From assembly GCA_900538705.1 (NCBI GenBank), contig UPZG01000001.1, positions 1,116,001-1,180,000 on the forward strand: a stretch of DNA of 64,000 nt. Direction: 5' to 3'. The DNA comes from an uncultured Porphyromonadaceae bacterium (lineage in GTDB: Bacteria > Bacteroidota > Bacteroidia > Bacteroidales > Barnesiellaceae_A). A program made the translations under genes and the position numbers. Below are positions 27,506 through 36,303 of the stretch, one piece after another. Below the pieces are notes generated by a model. The model did not search any database, was not told the DNA's origin, and saw only the letters and a program-made list of their open reading frames with translations. Numbering within the stretch: the first letter of the stretch is position 1; the number at the start of each line of letters is the position of its first letter.

Positions 27506-29563
27506 ATGAACATCAGATTTTCTGCCATAATAGGATTACTATGTTGCGCTGCACTTGCGGCCACAGCCGAAGTACCGAACCTGCCGAAGAAAACCATCAA
27601 CGGCAAGGAATTTTATGTTTACAAAGTAGCGCGTTCTGAAGGTTTATATGCCATTTCACATAAATTTGACATTTCCCAGGAAGAGATTGTCCGCTACAAC
27701 CCATCTGCAAAGAAAGGTTTGAAACTCAACCAAATTTTACTTATTCCCGTAGCGACAAGCGATAATACTGCTACTGCAGAGAGCGACACCTTATTCAGTA
27801 CAGAAGAAGAGGTATCGACATTCCGGCATACCATTAAACGGGGAGAGTCGCTCTACTCCATATCAAAAATGTATGGAGTCTCTATCAATGCCATACTAAA
27901 TGCCAATCCTGGAACAACTCAACATATCAAGGCGGGAGCTGTACTGAATATCCCACAAAAAAACAAAAAAAGAAACAGCACTACTACGCCCGACGAAACG
28001 CATAAAGTTACTAATGCATCGAAAGAAACAAATAATGCCGAAAGCAACGACTATACATTTCATACCATTGTACGAGGTGAAACATTGTTTCACATAGCAC
28101 AACTACATCAGTGTAGTGTTGAAGACCTTTTACGTGCCAATCCTGGTATTAAGCCCAACAAACTATATGATGGTTCTGTAATAAGAATACCTCAAAAAAG
28201 CAAATATAAAGATAAACCTGTGCTTGAACAAGTATCCGATACAACATCTGTTTTACAGTATGTTACATATACTGTAAAACGGAAAGAGACACTATACAGC
28301 ATTGCCAAAAAATTCAAGATTTCTGTCGATTCGCTCAAGCAGGTTAACCCGGGTATACGTACTGTCAAGCGAGGTGATAAGATAAATATACCCGAACAAA
28401 AAGTAGAGATAACAAGCCACAAAGTAGCAACGGTAACCGATGAACAAATCAACGATTTGTATAACCGCATCTATGAAAGGAAAAATGCAGAACATATCAA
28501 TGTAGCTGTCATTTTACCATTTATGCTGCAACACAAACCCGATATAAAGGCTGCCCTATATACCGAGTATTACCAAGGTTTCTTGTTGGCAGTAGACAGC
28601 TTAAAACGTCAAGGCTATTCGGTGAATATATATGCTTATGATACAGAAGGGTCTCTCAATAAAGTGAGAAATATATTAAACAATAAAGTCATGTCATCGA
28701 TAGACCTTATTATAGCTCCAGATAATGATGAAATGATAGACCTTATTGCTGATTTCGGTGCCCAACATGATATAAACATAGTAAATACTTTCTCTCTTAA
28801 AAATGAGAAAGTAAATACGAATGCACGAGTATTCCAAACAAATATACCCCATTCGTATCTTTATGCCGAGACTATCGAACGTTTTATCCGACTTTTTAAT
28901 AACCGGGAAGTAATATTCTTATCGAATACGGAAGATACGACCGATACATACGATTTCATACCTTTATTACAAGCCGAATTGTCTAACGCAGGCATATCAC
29001 ATCGCACCTGTTCCTACACAAAGACACTCTCGCAAGCCGATTTGACAACGGCCGTCGGCAATGCAACATCGGTCATATTTGTCCCAACATCCAACAAGCC
29101 CCAAGTACCCGATGCCATTCTCACTCCGTTGACAACATTTGTTGAGAGTAATCCACAATGTAAAGTCTCACTATTCGGATTTCCAAGTTGGCTTGTACAA
29201 GCTAACAGTCACCTCAACGAGTTCTACAAACTCGATACCTATCTTTTCTCTCGATTCTATGCCGACCCTGGTGACGCTCAGAAGCTCGATTTCGATTTGA
29301 AATTTAACTACTGGTATAATGACGAGATGATGAAGGCAAGTCCGCAATATGGTTTATTGGGCTTTGACACGGGTCTCTATTTCTTGCAAGCTATTGCCAA
29401 GAACGGTAAGAACTTCTCCAACTATGAATTAAATGCCAGCGGCAATGCACTGCAAACCGATTTTAAGTTTGAGAGAATAAATAACTGGAGCGGATTTATA
29501 AATAAATCGTTCTACTTTATACACTTTACGCCTTATATGACGACACAAAAAATAAAAGAATAA
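27506..29563 (+). CDS. Secreted protein with four LysM domains and a periplasmic-binding-like C-terminal domain
   Basis: The 685-residue protein starts with a signal peptide (IIGLLCCAALAATAEV). Four LysM peptidoglycan-binding modules follow at about residues 35-82 (degenerate), 107-152 (IKRGESLYSISKMYGVS), 183-230 (IVRGETLFHIAQLHQCS) and 249-295 (VKRKETLYSIAKKFKIS). From about residue 330 the sequence (NVAVILPFMLQ, YYQGFLLAVDSLKRQG, DLIIAPDNDEMIDL) resembles type 1 periplasmic-binding folds of amino acid transporters. It probably sits on the cell wall in the periplasm, with no known ligand. It is 13 bases from an outer membrane barrel gene, so they likely work together. A regulatory or envelope-organising role is a guess. 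Confidence 0.85.
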   Translation: MNIRFSAIIGLLCCAALAATAEVPNLPKKTINGKEFYVYKVARSEGLYAISHKFDISQEEIVRYNPSAKKGLKLNQILLIPVATSDNTATAESDTLFSTEEEVSTFRHTIKRGESLYSISKMYGVSINAILNANPGTTQHIKAGAVLNIPQKNKKRNSTTTPDETHKVTNASKETNNAESNDYTFHTIVRGETLFHIAQLHQCSVEDLLRANPGIKPNKLYDGSVIRIPQKSKYKDKPVLEQVSDTTSVLQYVTYTVKRKETLYSIAKKFKISVDSLKQVNPGIRTVKRGDKINIPEQKVEITSHKVATVTDEQINDLYNRIYERKNAEHINVAVILPFMLQHKPDIKAALYTEYYQGFLLAVDSLKRQGYSVNIYAYDTEGSLNKVRNILNNKVMSSIDLIIAPDNDEMIDLIADFGAQHDINIVNTFSLKNEKVNTNARVFQTNIPHSYLYAETIERFIRLFNNREVIFLSNTEDTTDTYDFIPLLQAELSNAGISHRTCSYTKTLSQADLTTAVGNATSVIFVPTSNKPQVPDAILTPLTTFVESNPQCKVSLFGFPSWLVQANSHLNEFYKLDTYLFSRFYADPGDAQKLDFDLKFNYWYNDEMMKASPQYGLLGFDTGLYFLQAIAKNGKNFSNYELNASGNALQTDFKFERINNWSGFINKSFYFIHFTPYMTTQKIKE

Positions 29564-29576
29564 AACCGGTTCTGTT

Positions 29577-30260
29577 ATGAAGAAGTTAATAAGCACATTC
29601 GTTATTATAATGATCGCCTCTATGACAGCTGTAATGGCTCAACGTGACATTACATTCGACCGCGAACTATCAGTAGGTGTAAAAGGCGGTGTAACTATAC
29701 CGAATATGGCCTTTTCGCCGTCAATAGAACAAAAAACGTGGGTTGGCTATACAGCCGGACTGATGTTCAGATATACAGAAGAAAAGATATTCGGCCTTAT
29801 TGTTGAGTTGAATTTCTCACAACGAGGATGGGATGAAAATTTTGAAAACGACCCTTACAACTATCGTCACACTCTCGATTATATCGAAATTCCCTTCCTG
29901 GCACACATATATTTCGGTAATGATGTAGTACGAGGCTTTGTCAATTTAGGCCCTCAGATAGGAGTATTATATAACGATAATTATCAAACCAACTTCGATA
30001 TAAATAACCTACCAACATTTACTACAGAAAATAGGATAAACGAAGTATATAACCTTCCGATTGCCAATAGATTCGATTACGGCATTACCGGTGGAATTGG
30101 CGTAGAATTACGTCTTAAACGTCATATCTTGTTGCTTGAAGGTCGTTACTATTTCGGGTTGGGTGATATTTACGGCAACAGGAAGGCCGATGTATTTAGT
30201 GGCTCTTCTGCGAATAGAGGCTTTATGATAAATCTTGCTTATTTGTTCAGAATTTGGTGA
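29577..30260 (+). CDS. Outer membrane beta-barrel protein (PorT-like family)
   Basis: This 227-residue protein has a signal peptide (FVIIMIASMTAVMAQ) and then a repeated amphipathic strand pattern ending in an aromatic residue (NLAYLFRIW), as in outer membrane barrels. Family-type features are LSVGVKGGVTIPNM at the start, IEIPFLAHIYFG, RGFVNLGPQIGVLY and HILLLEGRYYFGLG. This is the general PorT-like barrel family (eight strands expected); I do not claim it is the type IX component PorT itself. It is the second gene of the LysM operon and ends at a bidirectional terminator. Confidence 0.85.
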   Translation: MKKLISTFVIIMIASMTAVMAQRDITFDRELSVGVKGGVTIPNMAFSPSIEQKTWVGYTAGLMFRYTEEKIFGLIVELNFSQRGWDENFENDPYNYRHTLDYIEIPFLAHIYFGNDVVRGFVNLGPQIGVLYNDNYQTNFDINNLPTFTTENRINEVYNLPIANRFDYGITGGIGVELRLKRHILLLEGRYYFGLGDIYGNRKADVFSGSSANRGFMINLAYLFRIW

Positions 30261-30294
30261 GAAAATAAATTTGTTGATAAATAATATATAGAAT

Positions 30295-30324
30295 AAAAAG
30301 AGCCCTTTTGACAGGGCTCTTTTT
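30295..30324. terminator. Bidirectional terminator between the barrel gene and holA
   Basis: AAAAAGAGCCC (30295-30305) and GGGCTCTTTTT (30314-30324) form a perfect 11-base stem with an 8-base loop, between convergent genes, touching the holA stop codon. Confidence 0.9.
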
Positions 30325-31348
30325 AATGCATGATTTTATATACCAGCTCTCGCAGTAGTTCGCCTTCACTCACATTGGACGTACTCCCTATACCTTTTGA
30401 ACGAGCATCATACTTGCGCAACAGCGCAATAATATCGACACATTTGTAAGCATTGTAATTGCGCATGGCCAACATATAATTACGCGCTTGAAAAGAGACT
30501 CGCAAGTTAAGTTCTTGCATGAGCCCTCGCTCACTCTTATCAGGGGCATAATAACAAATCATTAAATTGGCAAAGAAAGTAAACAGCACGCTTATGGTCA
30601 CTACAAAAGGGTTGCTTTTAGGATTGCTTTCAAAATAATTTACAATTTGGTTTGCTTTATATATGTCGCGAGCAGCAATAGCATTGACAAGCTCAAAATT
30701 ATTAAAGTCTTTACTTACACCTACACAAGCCTCTACCCATTCCGGCGAAATACGCGTAGTATCGGTACCCATAGACAGCTGCAGTTTGTCCAACTCTCCG
30801 GTAAGTCTTATAAGATCGTTGCCTATATAATCGGCCAACATTTGCGCAGCCTTGATGTCAATTGTCAGTTTTTTTTCTTGTACGTATGAATTGATAAATG
30901 GTATCAGTTGATTTTCATATAGTTTTTTCGATTCATATACGATACCTGTTTTCTCCAGTTCATTTAGAATCTTTTTGTTTTTTAGCACCCCGTTTTTGTA
31001 ATTGATGACAAGGACAGTACTCGTCAGCGGTTGCATAATGTAATAATGCAACAACTCAATATCACTTATCTGCTGCGCCTCCTTTACGACAACAAGTTGT
31101 CGGGCGGCCATCATGGGAAATCGCTTAGCCATTGCTATAACCGATGCATATCCCGAGACATCAGATCCATACATAATAGTCTGGTTAAAATCTCTTTCAT
31201 CGTCAGTAAGAGCATTAGCTATTATCTCATCTGTAATGAGGTCTATAAAATAGCTCTCTTCTCCCATTAGAAAATAAATGGGTTTGAAGTCTTTAGCACG
31301 TATTTGTCTTATAATTTCAAGATACCTGTTTGAATCGCTTTTCGCCAT
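30323..31348 (-). CDS. holA: DNA polymerase III subunit delta
   Basis: HolA is the clamp-loader subunit that opens the sliding clamp. The 341 residues match the family: the N-terminal PIYFLMGEESYFIDLITDEI, MMAARQLVVVKEAQQI, then TSTVLVINYKNGVLKNKKIL, the linker YIGNDLIRLTGELDKLQ and a C-terminal helical collar domain (SKDFNNFELVNAIAARDIYK). It is AAA+-like without a functional Walker A, as expected for delta. It lies divergent to the HsdR_N-like gene, with 103 bases between starts. Confidence 0.93.
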   Translation of the reverse strand: MAKSDSNRYLEIIRQIRAKDFKPIYFLMGEESYFIDLITDEIIANALTDDERDFNQTIMYGSDVSGYASVIAMAKRFPMMAARQLVVVKEAQQISDIELLHYYIMQPLTSTVLVINYKNGVLKNKKILNELEKTGIVYESKKLYENQLIPFINSYVQEKKLTIDIKAAQMLADYIGNDLIRLTGELDKLQLSMGTDTTRISPEWVEACVGVSKDFNNFELVNAIAARDIYKANQIVNYFESNPKSNPFVVTISVLFTFFANLMICYYAPDKSERGLMQELNLRVSFQARNYMLAMRNYNAYKCVDIIALLRKYDARSKGIGSTSNVSEGELLRELVYKIMH

Positions 31349-31451
31349 ATCACAGTTTTGTATTCATATAACTCTTGCAAAACAAAAGTAACTGATGTAT
31401 TTTTGGGTAAAATTACTCATATAATTAGGATTTAACAAATTTACGGCACAT

Positions 31452-31901
31452 ATGATAGAGCTAAATTTGCCACCATACGCCTATAAACTCAAACAAAACA
31501 ACGGCTCTGTGCAGATATGGGATGCCGTACGCCGCAAATATGTTGCTCTCACACCCGAGGAGTGGGTACGACAACATTTCATCGCCTATCTCGTAGGTAG
31601 CAAGAAGTACCCTCTTGGCCGTATTGGGAACGAAATATCGTTAAGCCTTAATGGTCGCAGCCGGCGGTGTGATACGCTTGTATATGATGCCGAAGGCCAA
31701 CCGCTGGTCCTGATAGAATATAAAGCACCTCATATATCCGTGTCGCAAAAAGTATTCGAGCAGGCTGTCCGTTATAATATATGTTTCCGGGTACCCTATA
31801 TTATGCTATCGAATGGCATATCGCACTACTGCTGTCATATCGATTATGATAGCAGAAAGTATAGTTTCCTTACAGAAATTCCTCTCTATAACGAGCTATA
31901 A
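31452..31901 (+). CDS. HsdR N-terminal-like (PD-D/ExK fold) protein, orphan
   Basis: The 149-residue protein resembles the N-terminal nuclease-like domain of type I restriction subunit R (HSDR_N_2 type). It has the motif layout of the PD-(D/E)xK fold: Asp74 in RRCDTLVYD and Glu89-x-Lys91 in LVLIEYKAP, with an upstream helix WVRQHFIAYLVG and Glu61. There is no helicase domain, methylase or specificity gene around it, so it is not a restriction system. Similar short proteins are widespread in Bacteroidota with unknown function. It is transcribed away from holA. Confidence 0.8.
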   Translation: MIELNLPPYAYKLKQNNGSVQIWDAVRRKYVALTPEEWVRQHFIAYLVGSKKYPLGRIGNEISLSLNGRSRRCDTLVYDAEGQPLVLIEYKAPHISVSQKVFEQAVRYNICFRVPYIMLSNGISHYCCHIDYDSRKYSFLTEIPLYNEL

Positions 31902-32094
31902 AATAAAAGAGCCATTGTAACGATAACATGTCGGCTGATAAAACCACTTTACATTTTTGAAAATCCACTTCCAGATAAATAATATTCAGGCACAAATATA
32001 GACGACGCTGAGAAGTTGTACCGGCAATCTGCCTTTCCCTTTTATCGACTAGGCCCATTATTTCTTCAGTGCAGTCGATATTATAAAAATAAAA

Positions 32095-32128
32095 AGAGAT
32101 GGATATTTGAATCTGAATATCCATCTCT
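32095..32128 (-). terminator. Terminator after tRNA-Cys
   Basis: AGAGATGGATATT and AATATCCATCTCT form a perfect 13-base stem with an 8-base loop right after the tRNA. On the minus strand it is followed by TTTTATTTTTATAA. Confidence 0.85.
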
Positions 32129-32131
32129 GAG

Positions 32132-32202
32132 AGGTGCCTGGCGGAATCGAACCGCCGTATACGGTTTTGCAGACCGGCTCCTAACCACTCGGACAAGGCA
32201 CC
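32132..32202 (-). tRNA. tRNA-Cys (anticodon GCA)
   Basis: The minus strand folds as a tRNA: acceptor GGTGCCT pairing with AGGCACC, T-arm GGCGGTTCGATTCCGCC and anticodon loop CTGCAAA with GCA at 32170-32168. The discriminator is T as in tRNA-Cys, and CCA is not encoded. It is 54 bases downstream of a Cys-rich protein gene on the same strand and is followed directly by a terminator, so it could be the last part of the feo transcript. Confidence 0.95.
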
Positions 32203-32256
32203 TTTTGTTTTTGCGTTGCAAAGATAATACAACTTATTTGATTCTGCAAAGTTTCA

Positions 32257-32445
32257 TCAGTTATTTTTATCTCTCTCCAAAAGTTTTTTTTGTGTAGGAC
32301 AGTCCCCGTGCGGACATCCATTGCAACTAGTACATCCTGTGGAGTGCTTCGATGAAAAAATGCGAGCTACTCGTACTATCCACAATACTGCAACAACAGC
32401 CAAAATAACATAAACAATTATTTGTTGTACAGAACTTGTAAGCAT
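32257..32445 (-). CDS. FeoB-associated Cys-rich membrane protein
   Basis: The 62-residue protein has one membrane segment (IIVYVILAVVAVLWIVRVA) and a short tail with the cysteine cluster CTSCNGCPHGDC. This is the FeoB-associated family, small proteins encoded next to feoB in many anaerobes. It may bind iron or help form the transporter, but its job is unproven. It lies 8 bases after feoB. Confidence 0.92.
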   Translation of the reverse strand: MLTSSVQQIIVYVILAVVAVLWIVRVARIFSSKHSTGCTSCNGCPHGDCPTQKKLLERDKNN

Positions 32446-32453
32446 TTATGTAT

Positions 32454-34823
32454 CTATATAAATAATGAACCTATCTGATATATTAGAAATGCACATATCC
32501 ATGCAACTGCCGTATTGTACAGAACTGCAAATAATCCCCATTTCCAACTACCCGATTCTTTGGCAATACCTATAACCGATGCTATACAGGGGAAGTATAG
32601 CAGTACAAATACCAAAAAGCTAACAGCAGATAACGGGGTAAAATCGGGACGACCGGTTGCAGGGTCTGTCTGCATCATTTTCTCTGAAAGAGTTTCTGTT
32701 TTATCGGCATCGCCCGTGTACAACACACCAAGTGTACTTACAATCAACTCTTTGGCAGCCGTACCAGAAATGAGTGCGACACTTGCTTTCCAACTAAAGC
32801 CCAATGGTTCCATCACAGGCGATATAAACCGGCCTATCCGACCTAAATATGAGTTTGCTTGCTGCTCGGTACGTTGTTGTGCTGTAAGCTCCTGTTCTTC
32901 ATTGGGATGTGGATAGTAGCTCAGTGCCCATATTGCAATAGAGGCAATCAGAATAACACCGCCCATTTTTTTCAGATACTGCTCGGCTTTCCCCCACATA
33001 TGTCTTGCTATGGCTTTTCCCGTAGGTATTCTATAGGGGGGCAATTCCATGACAAATGGAGTCTCTTCTTTCTTGAAGTGAAAGCGACGCAATAATTTAG
33101 CGGTAATTATAGCAACCAGGATACCTGTAAGGTATATGGCCAGGAAAGCCCACCCGGCATGGTCGGGGAAAAATGCGCCTATCAATAATGTATATATGGG
33201 AAGCCGTGCACTACATGAGATAAATGGATTTATCAAGATGGTAATCAATCGGCTACTGCGACTTTCTATGGTGCGGGTAGCCATAATGGCAGGTACATTA
33301 CACCCAAAACCCATTACCAAGGGAATAAAAGACTTTCCGTGTAGCCCTATTTTATGCATCACTTTATCCATAATAAAGGCAGCTCGCGCCATATAGCCCG
33401 AGTCTTCCATCAGCGATATGAAAAAGTAAAGTATAAGTATATTAGGTAAAAATACAATAACACTGCCCACACCTCCTATAACACCGTCGACAAGCAAATC
33501 CTTCAACGGGCCTTGTGGCATATAGGTATGAAGCAAATCACATAGAGCGCCAACTCCGGCATCTATCCATTCGGCCGGATAAGCGCCCAAAACGAAAGTA
33601 GCCTCAAACATAATCCACATAAGGAATATAAAGATGGGTATACCCACCACCCTATTAGTTACAAGTGCATCTATGGTACGGGTAATGCTACGCTCTTCCT
33701 GCTCGCCTTTTTGCAAGGTTTCATGAAGGGCTCCCGAAATAAAGCCGTACTTCTCGTTGGCAATAGCCTGCTCTATATCTTCTTTTAGGGTAGCTTCAAT
33801 CTCGGCTCGTTTCTTTTCACACAAAGCATTCCATCGTGCATAATGCTCGTCATTTGCCAGCAAGGAATGCACCTCTTTATCACCTTCGAGCATTTTTATC
33901 GCTAAATATCGAGGCGAGAATTGTAAATGCGTCTTGCTCTCCTTGAGTTCATCTTTCAGCTCCGTTATACCTTCTTCTATAACAGGACCTAAATTTACGT
34001 GTACATGCCTAACCGATTTGTTGCGTCGCTCATACACTTCGATAATCGTGTCGAAAAGCTTGTCTATACCCCATCCTGTACGCGATTTAGTAGGAATCAT
34101 TGGTACACCAATCATATCACCCAATAATTGGTAATCGAGCTTTGCACCGCTTTTTTCCAATTCATCATACATATTCAGGGCTATTACCATGCTATAATCC
34201 ATGTCGATTAGCTCGGTAGTAAGATACAAGTTTCGTTCCAAATTGGATGCTACGACTACATTGACTATCACATCGGGAGTCTCATTATTAAGATATCTTC
34301 TCACATAAAGTTCCTCAGGACTGTAAGTCGATAAAGAGTATGTACCAGGTAAATCGGATATATTGATGCGATAACCTTTGTAATTGAAATATCCGGTCTT
34401 GGCATCTACGGTGACACCACTATAATTACCTACATGTTCGTTGGCCCCCGATGCGACATTAAACAAGGATGTTTTTCCACAATTAGGGTTGCCGACCAAA
34501 GCTATATTGATAGTTTTTCCTTTTTCCTCGGCCTGTTGCTGCAGGGTAATTTCTTCGGTTGTACCATGAGAAGTTACATCGGGCAATGATTCACCATCAT
34601 CTTCGGGTATAATCTCTATCAATTCAGCCTCGCTCCGGCGAAGCGAGACCTCATAACCCATTATTTTAAATTTAATGGGATCTTTCAGCGGCGCATTCAA
34701 CTCGGCAACGACTTCTTGCCCTCTGATAAATCCCATCTCTATGATTCTTTTGCGAAAAGCGCCGTGACCTAAGATTTTCACTATTACGGCTCTCTTCCCT
34801 ATTTCCAATTCTGATAAGCGCAT
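32454..34823 (-). CDS. feoB: Ferrous iron transporter, fused FeoA-FeoB
   Basis: This 789-residue protein imports Fe2+. Residues 1-75 are a FeoA (SH3-like) domain with MRLSELEIGKRAVIVKILG and MGFIRGQEVVAEL. The FeoB G domain follows: G1 GNPNCGKTS near residue 112, G3 DLPGTYSL and ALNMYDE (G4-like). The membrane part from about residue 395 carries the gate regions (LIFYFFISLMEDSGYMARAA type segment, VMGFGCNVPAIMATRT). A TTG at 34844 could extend it by seven residues; ATG 34823 fits the FeoA start better. Fused FeoA-FeoB is usual in Bacteroidota. It follows the LuxR-type gene after 26 bases. Confidence 0.96.
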   Translation of the reverse strand: MRLSELEIGKRAVIVKILGHGAFRKRIIEMGFIRGQEVVAELNAPLKDPIKFKIMGYEVSLRRSEAELIEIIPEDDGESLPDVTSHGTTEEITLQQQAEEKGKTINIALVGNPNCGKTSLFNVASGANEHVGNYSGVTVDAKTGYFNYKGYRINISDLPGTYSLSTYSPEELYVRRYLNNETPDVIVNVVVASNLERNLYLTTELIDMDYSMVIALNMYDELEKSGAKLDYQLLGDMIGVPMIPTKSRTGWGIDKLFDTIIEVYERRNKSVRHVHVNLGPVIEEGITELKDELKESKTHLQFSPRYLAIKMLEGDKEVHSLLANDEHYARWNALCEKKRAEIEATLKEDIEQAIANEKYGFISGALHETLQKGEQEERSITRTIDALVTNRVVGIPIFIFLMWIMFEATFVLGAYPAEWIDAGVGALCDLLHTYMPQGPLKDLLVDGVIGGVGSVIVFLPNILILYFFISLMEDSGYMARAAFIMDKVMHKIGLHGKSFIPLVMGFGCNVPAIMATRTIESRSSRLITILINPFISCSARLPIYTLLIGAFFPDHAGWAFLAIYLTGILVAIITAKLLRRFHFKKEETPFVMELPPYRIPTGKAIARHMWGKAEQYLKKMGGVILIASIAIWALSYYPHPNEEQELTAQQRTEQQANSYLGRIGRFISPVMEPLGFSWKASVALISGTAAKELIVSTLGVLYTGDADKTETLSEKMMQTDPATGRPDFTPLSAVSFLVFVLLYFPCIASVIGIAKESGSWKWGLFAVLYNTAVAWICAFLIYQIGSLFI

Positions 34824-34849
34824 TGTATAATTGATATTTTGCAAAGAAT

Positions 34850-35443
34850 TTATTCTACTTCTTTAATGTCTATAAGATTGTTGAGTATAGCATATACCGT
34901 CAAACCTGATACCGATTTAATTCCGGTTTTTCGGATCAGGTTTTTACGGTGTGTGATGACAGTATGTATAGAGAGATGGTATTGTTCGGCAATGTTTTTA
35001 TTTGTATAACCCTTGGCAACAGCAACCAATACTTCTTTTTCTCGCTCCGAGAGCTCTGTTGACTCAACCGATTGCTCACCGGTATCAGACAGTTGTCGCA
35101 GCTTGATAGCTATCTTTTCCCGACTATCAGAAATATCAATGATAATTTTGAATAGTTTCAATACGCTGGGTTCTACATATTGATATACAAGTGCCGCCAA
35201 TGCTGCTTGTGGCACTTTTGCTGCAAGCTCATCCAACTCACACCTCTTTTTCAAATCTATCACCGTGGGATTTATAACGACAATATCGGGGCGCAGTGAT
35301 GTGATACGCTCCATATAGTGACCGTCTGCAATAATTGCACATACCTCAAACCCTCTGATATCTTCTATCATCAACCGTAATCCTTGGGCTATGATAGAGT
35401 AAGGCTCTATGATAACAATACGATATGTTTTGCTATTTGTCAT
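34850..35443 (-). CDS. LuxR-type regulator with degenerate receiver domain
   Basis: The 197-residue protein has a response-regulator layout. The N-terminal domain (RIVIIEPYSIIAQGLRLMIE, then LRPDIVVINPTVID) looks like a receiver, but the phospho-acceptor Asp is Asn in VVINP and the acidic pair near the start is reduced to IEP. The C-terminal LuxR HTH is intact: LSEREKEVLVAVAKGYTNKN and LSIHTVITHRKNLIRKTGI. I infer control by means other than phosphorylation. It overlaps the hemerythrin gene by 11 bases and leads into feoAB, so iron or nitric oxide stress is a plausible signal. Confidence 0.88.
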   Translation of the reverse strand: MTNSKTYRIVIIEPYSIIAQGLRLMIEDIRGFEVCAIIADGHYMERITSLRPDIVVINPTVIDLKKRCELDELAAKVPQAALAALVYQYVEPSVLKLFKIIIDISDSREKIAIKLRQLSDTGEQSVESTELSEREKEVLVAVAKGYTNKNIAEQYHLSIHTVITHRKNLIRKTGIKSVSGLTVYAILNNLIDIKEVE

Positions 35444-36146
35444 GACTCGATACCTCTATATGTCGAACCAGCGGTATCAACACATCATCTTCAATAAAAG
35501 TATGACGACTTAAATCATCTTCTAAAGAAAATATCTTGAACAATAACTCAGTTTGTTCGGCGGCCATCCCTATATTAGGCAAATATTTAATAAGAATATT
35601 TTTTAAGTCGCTCAACTTGTCATCTATGTTGCTGTGGTTCTTTTCAAACGTCTCGATATCATATTCTTGGTGCAGTTGTTTACCCGTCAACAAACTGCGG
35701 ATGTAGGGAAAAACAGTTTTCTCTTCATAGTCGAAATGATTTAGCACTTCTTGCATATACTCTGCATAGAATCGCATAAGTATATTCCCATGTGGTGCAG
35801 CATAGTGATTAGCTATATTTTTCAAGCATTGCTCTATGGGAAGAAATTGTGATTCCATATAGTATGTGTGCGACCTCGACAAATATAACAGCAATGGCTC
35901 TACGTCTATAGCCTCAACCTCTTGTGGCGTAGGTCGGTAATTGGCAAATGAGTATATGTTACATATCATCACAAACAGTGCCGGCTGCACGTCGTGCCGT
36001 TTGCATTGTTCGTCTATAGAGTCCTCTCCTACACCAAGCTCCATCCCGAAACGAGGCAAAAGCAGCAGTAAGCGATAATCACACTGCACAAGTTCGGCCA
36101 TCTTCATATCGGCCGTATAAAACGAAAGATTATCTTTCTTTCCCAT
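35433..36146 (-). CDS. Hemerythrin HHE domain protein
   Basis: The 237-residue cytoplasmic protein contains a di-iron hemerythrin-type four-helix bundle from about residue 85: HTYYMESQFLPIEQCL, HFDYEEKTVFPY, HSNIDDKLSDL and HTFIEDDVLIPLV carry the expected His and Glu ligands. The N-terminal 80 residues (AELVQCDYRLLLLLPRFGM, NYRPTPQEVEAI) resemble the small helical domain of RIC/ScdA-type iron-sulfur repair proteins without the CPLC motif. Such proteins bind oxygen or nitric oxide or hold iron for cluster repair. It is the first gene of the minus-strand hemerythrin-LuxR-feoAB block. Confidence 0.88.
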   Translation of the reverse strand: MGKKDNLSFYTADMKMAELVQCDYRLLLLLPRFGMELGVGEDSIDEQCKRHDVQPALFVMICNIYSFANYRPTPQEVEAIDVEPLLLYLSRSHTYYMESQFLPIEQCLKNIANHYAAPHGNILMRFYAEYMQEVLNHFDYEEKTVFPYIRSLLTGKQLHQEYDIETFEKNHSNIDDKLSDLKNILIKYLPNIGMAAEQTELLFKIFSLEDDLSRHTFIEDDVLIPLVRHIEVSSHDK

Positions 36147-36245
36147 TTTTCTTTATCAACGCACAAAATTATTTATAATTGCAGCCGCAACAAATACCTA
36201 CACTTAGGTATTAGCCCCGGCCTGCATCCCCATTTGTAATGATAT

Positions 36246-36286
36246 AAATACGAGCTGTTGTCTATAGATGAAAACAGCTCGTATTT
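36246..36286. terminator. Hairpin downstream of glmM
   Basis: AAATACGAGCTGTT (36246-36259) and AACAGCTCGTATTT (36273-36286) form a 14-base perfect stem with a 13-base loop, 18 bases after the glmM stop. No long T run. Confidence 0.65.
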
Positions 36287-36303
36287 ATCGTAATATATTC
36301 TTG

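Noticed and set aside
29577..30260. PorT/SprT core component of the type IX secretion system.
   Set aside because: Only the general barrel family is recognisable, and the neighbouring genes are not those typical of the core component.
31452..31901. Type I restriction-modification system.
   Set aside because: Only the nuclease-like N-terminal domain is present; no helicase, methylase or specificity gene is in the window.
31870..32232. Minus-strand open frame of about 120 codons.
   Set aside because: It runs through the whole tRNA-Cys gene and its terminator and has no protein family.
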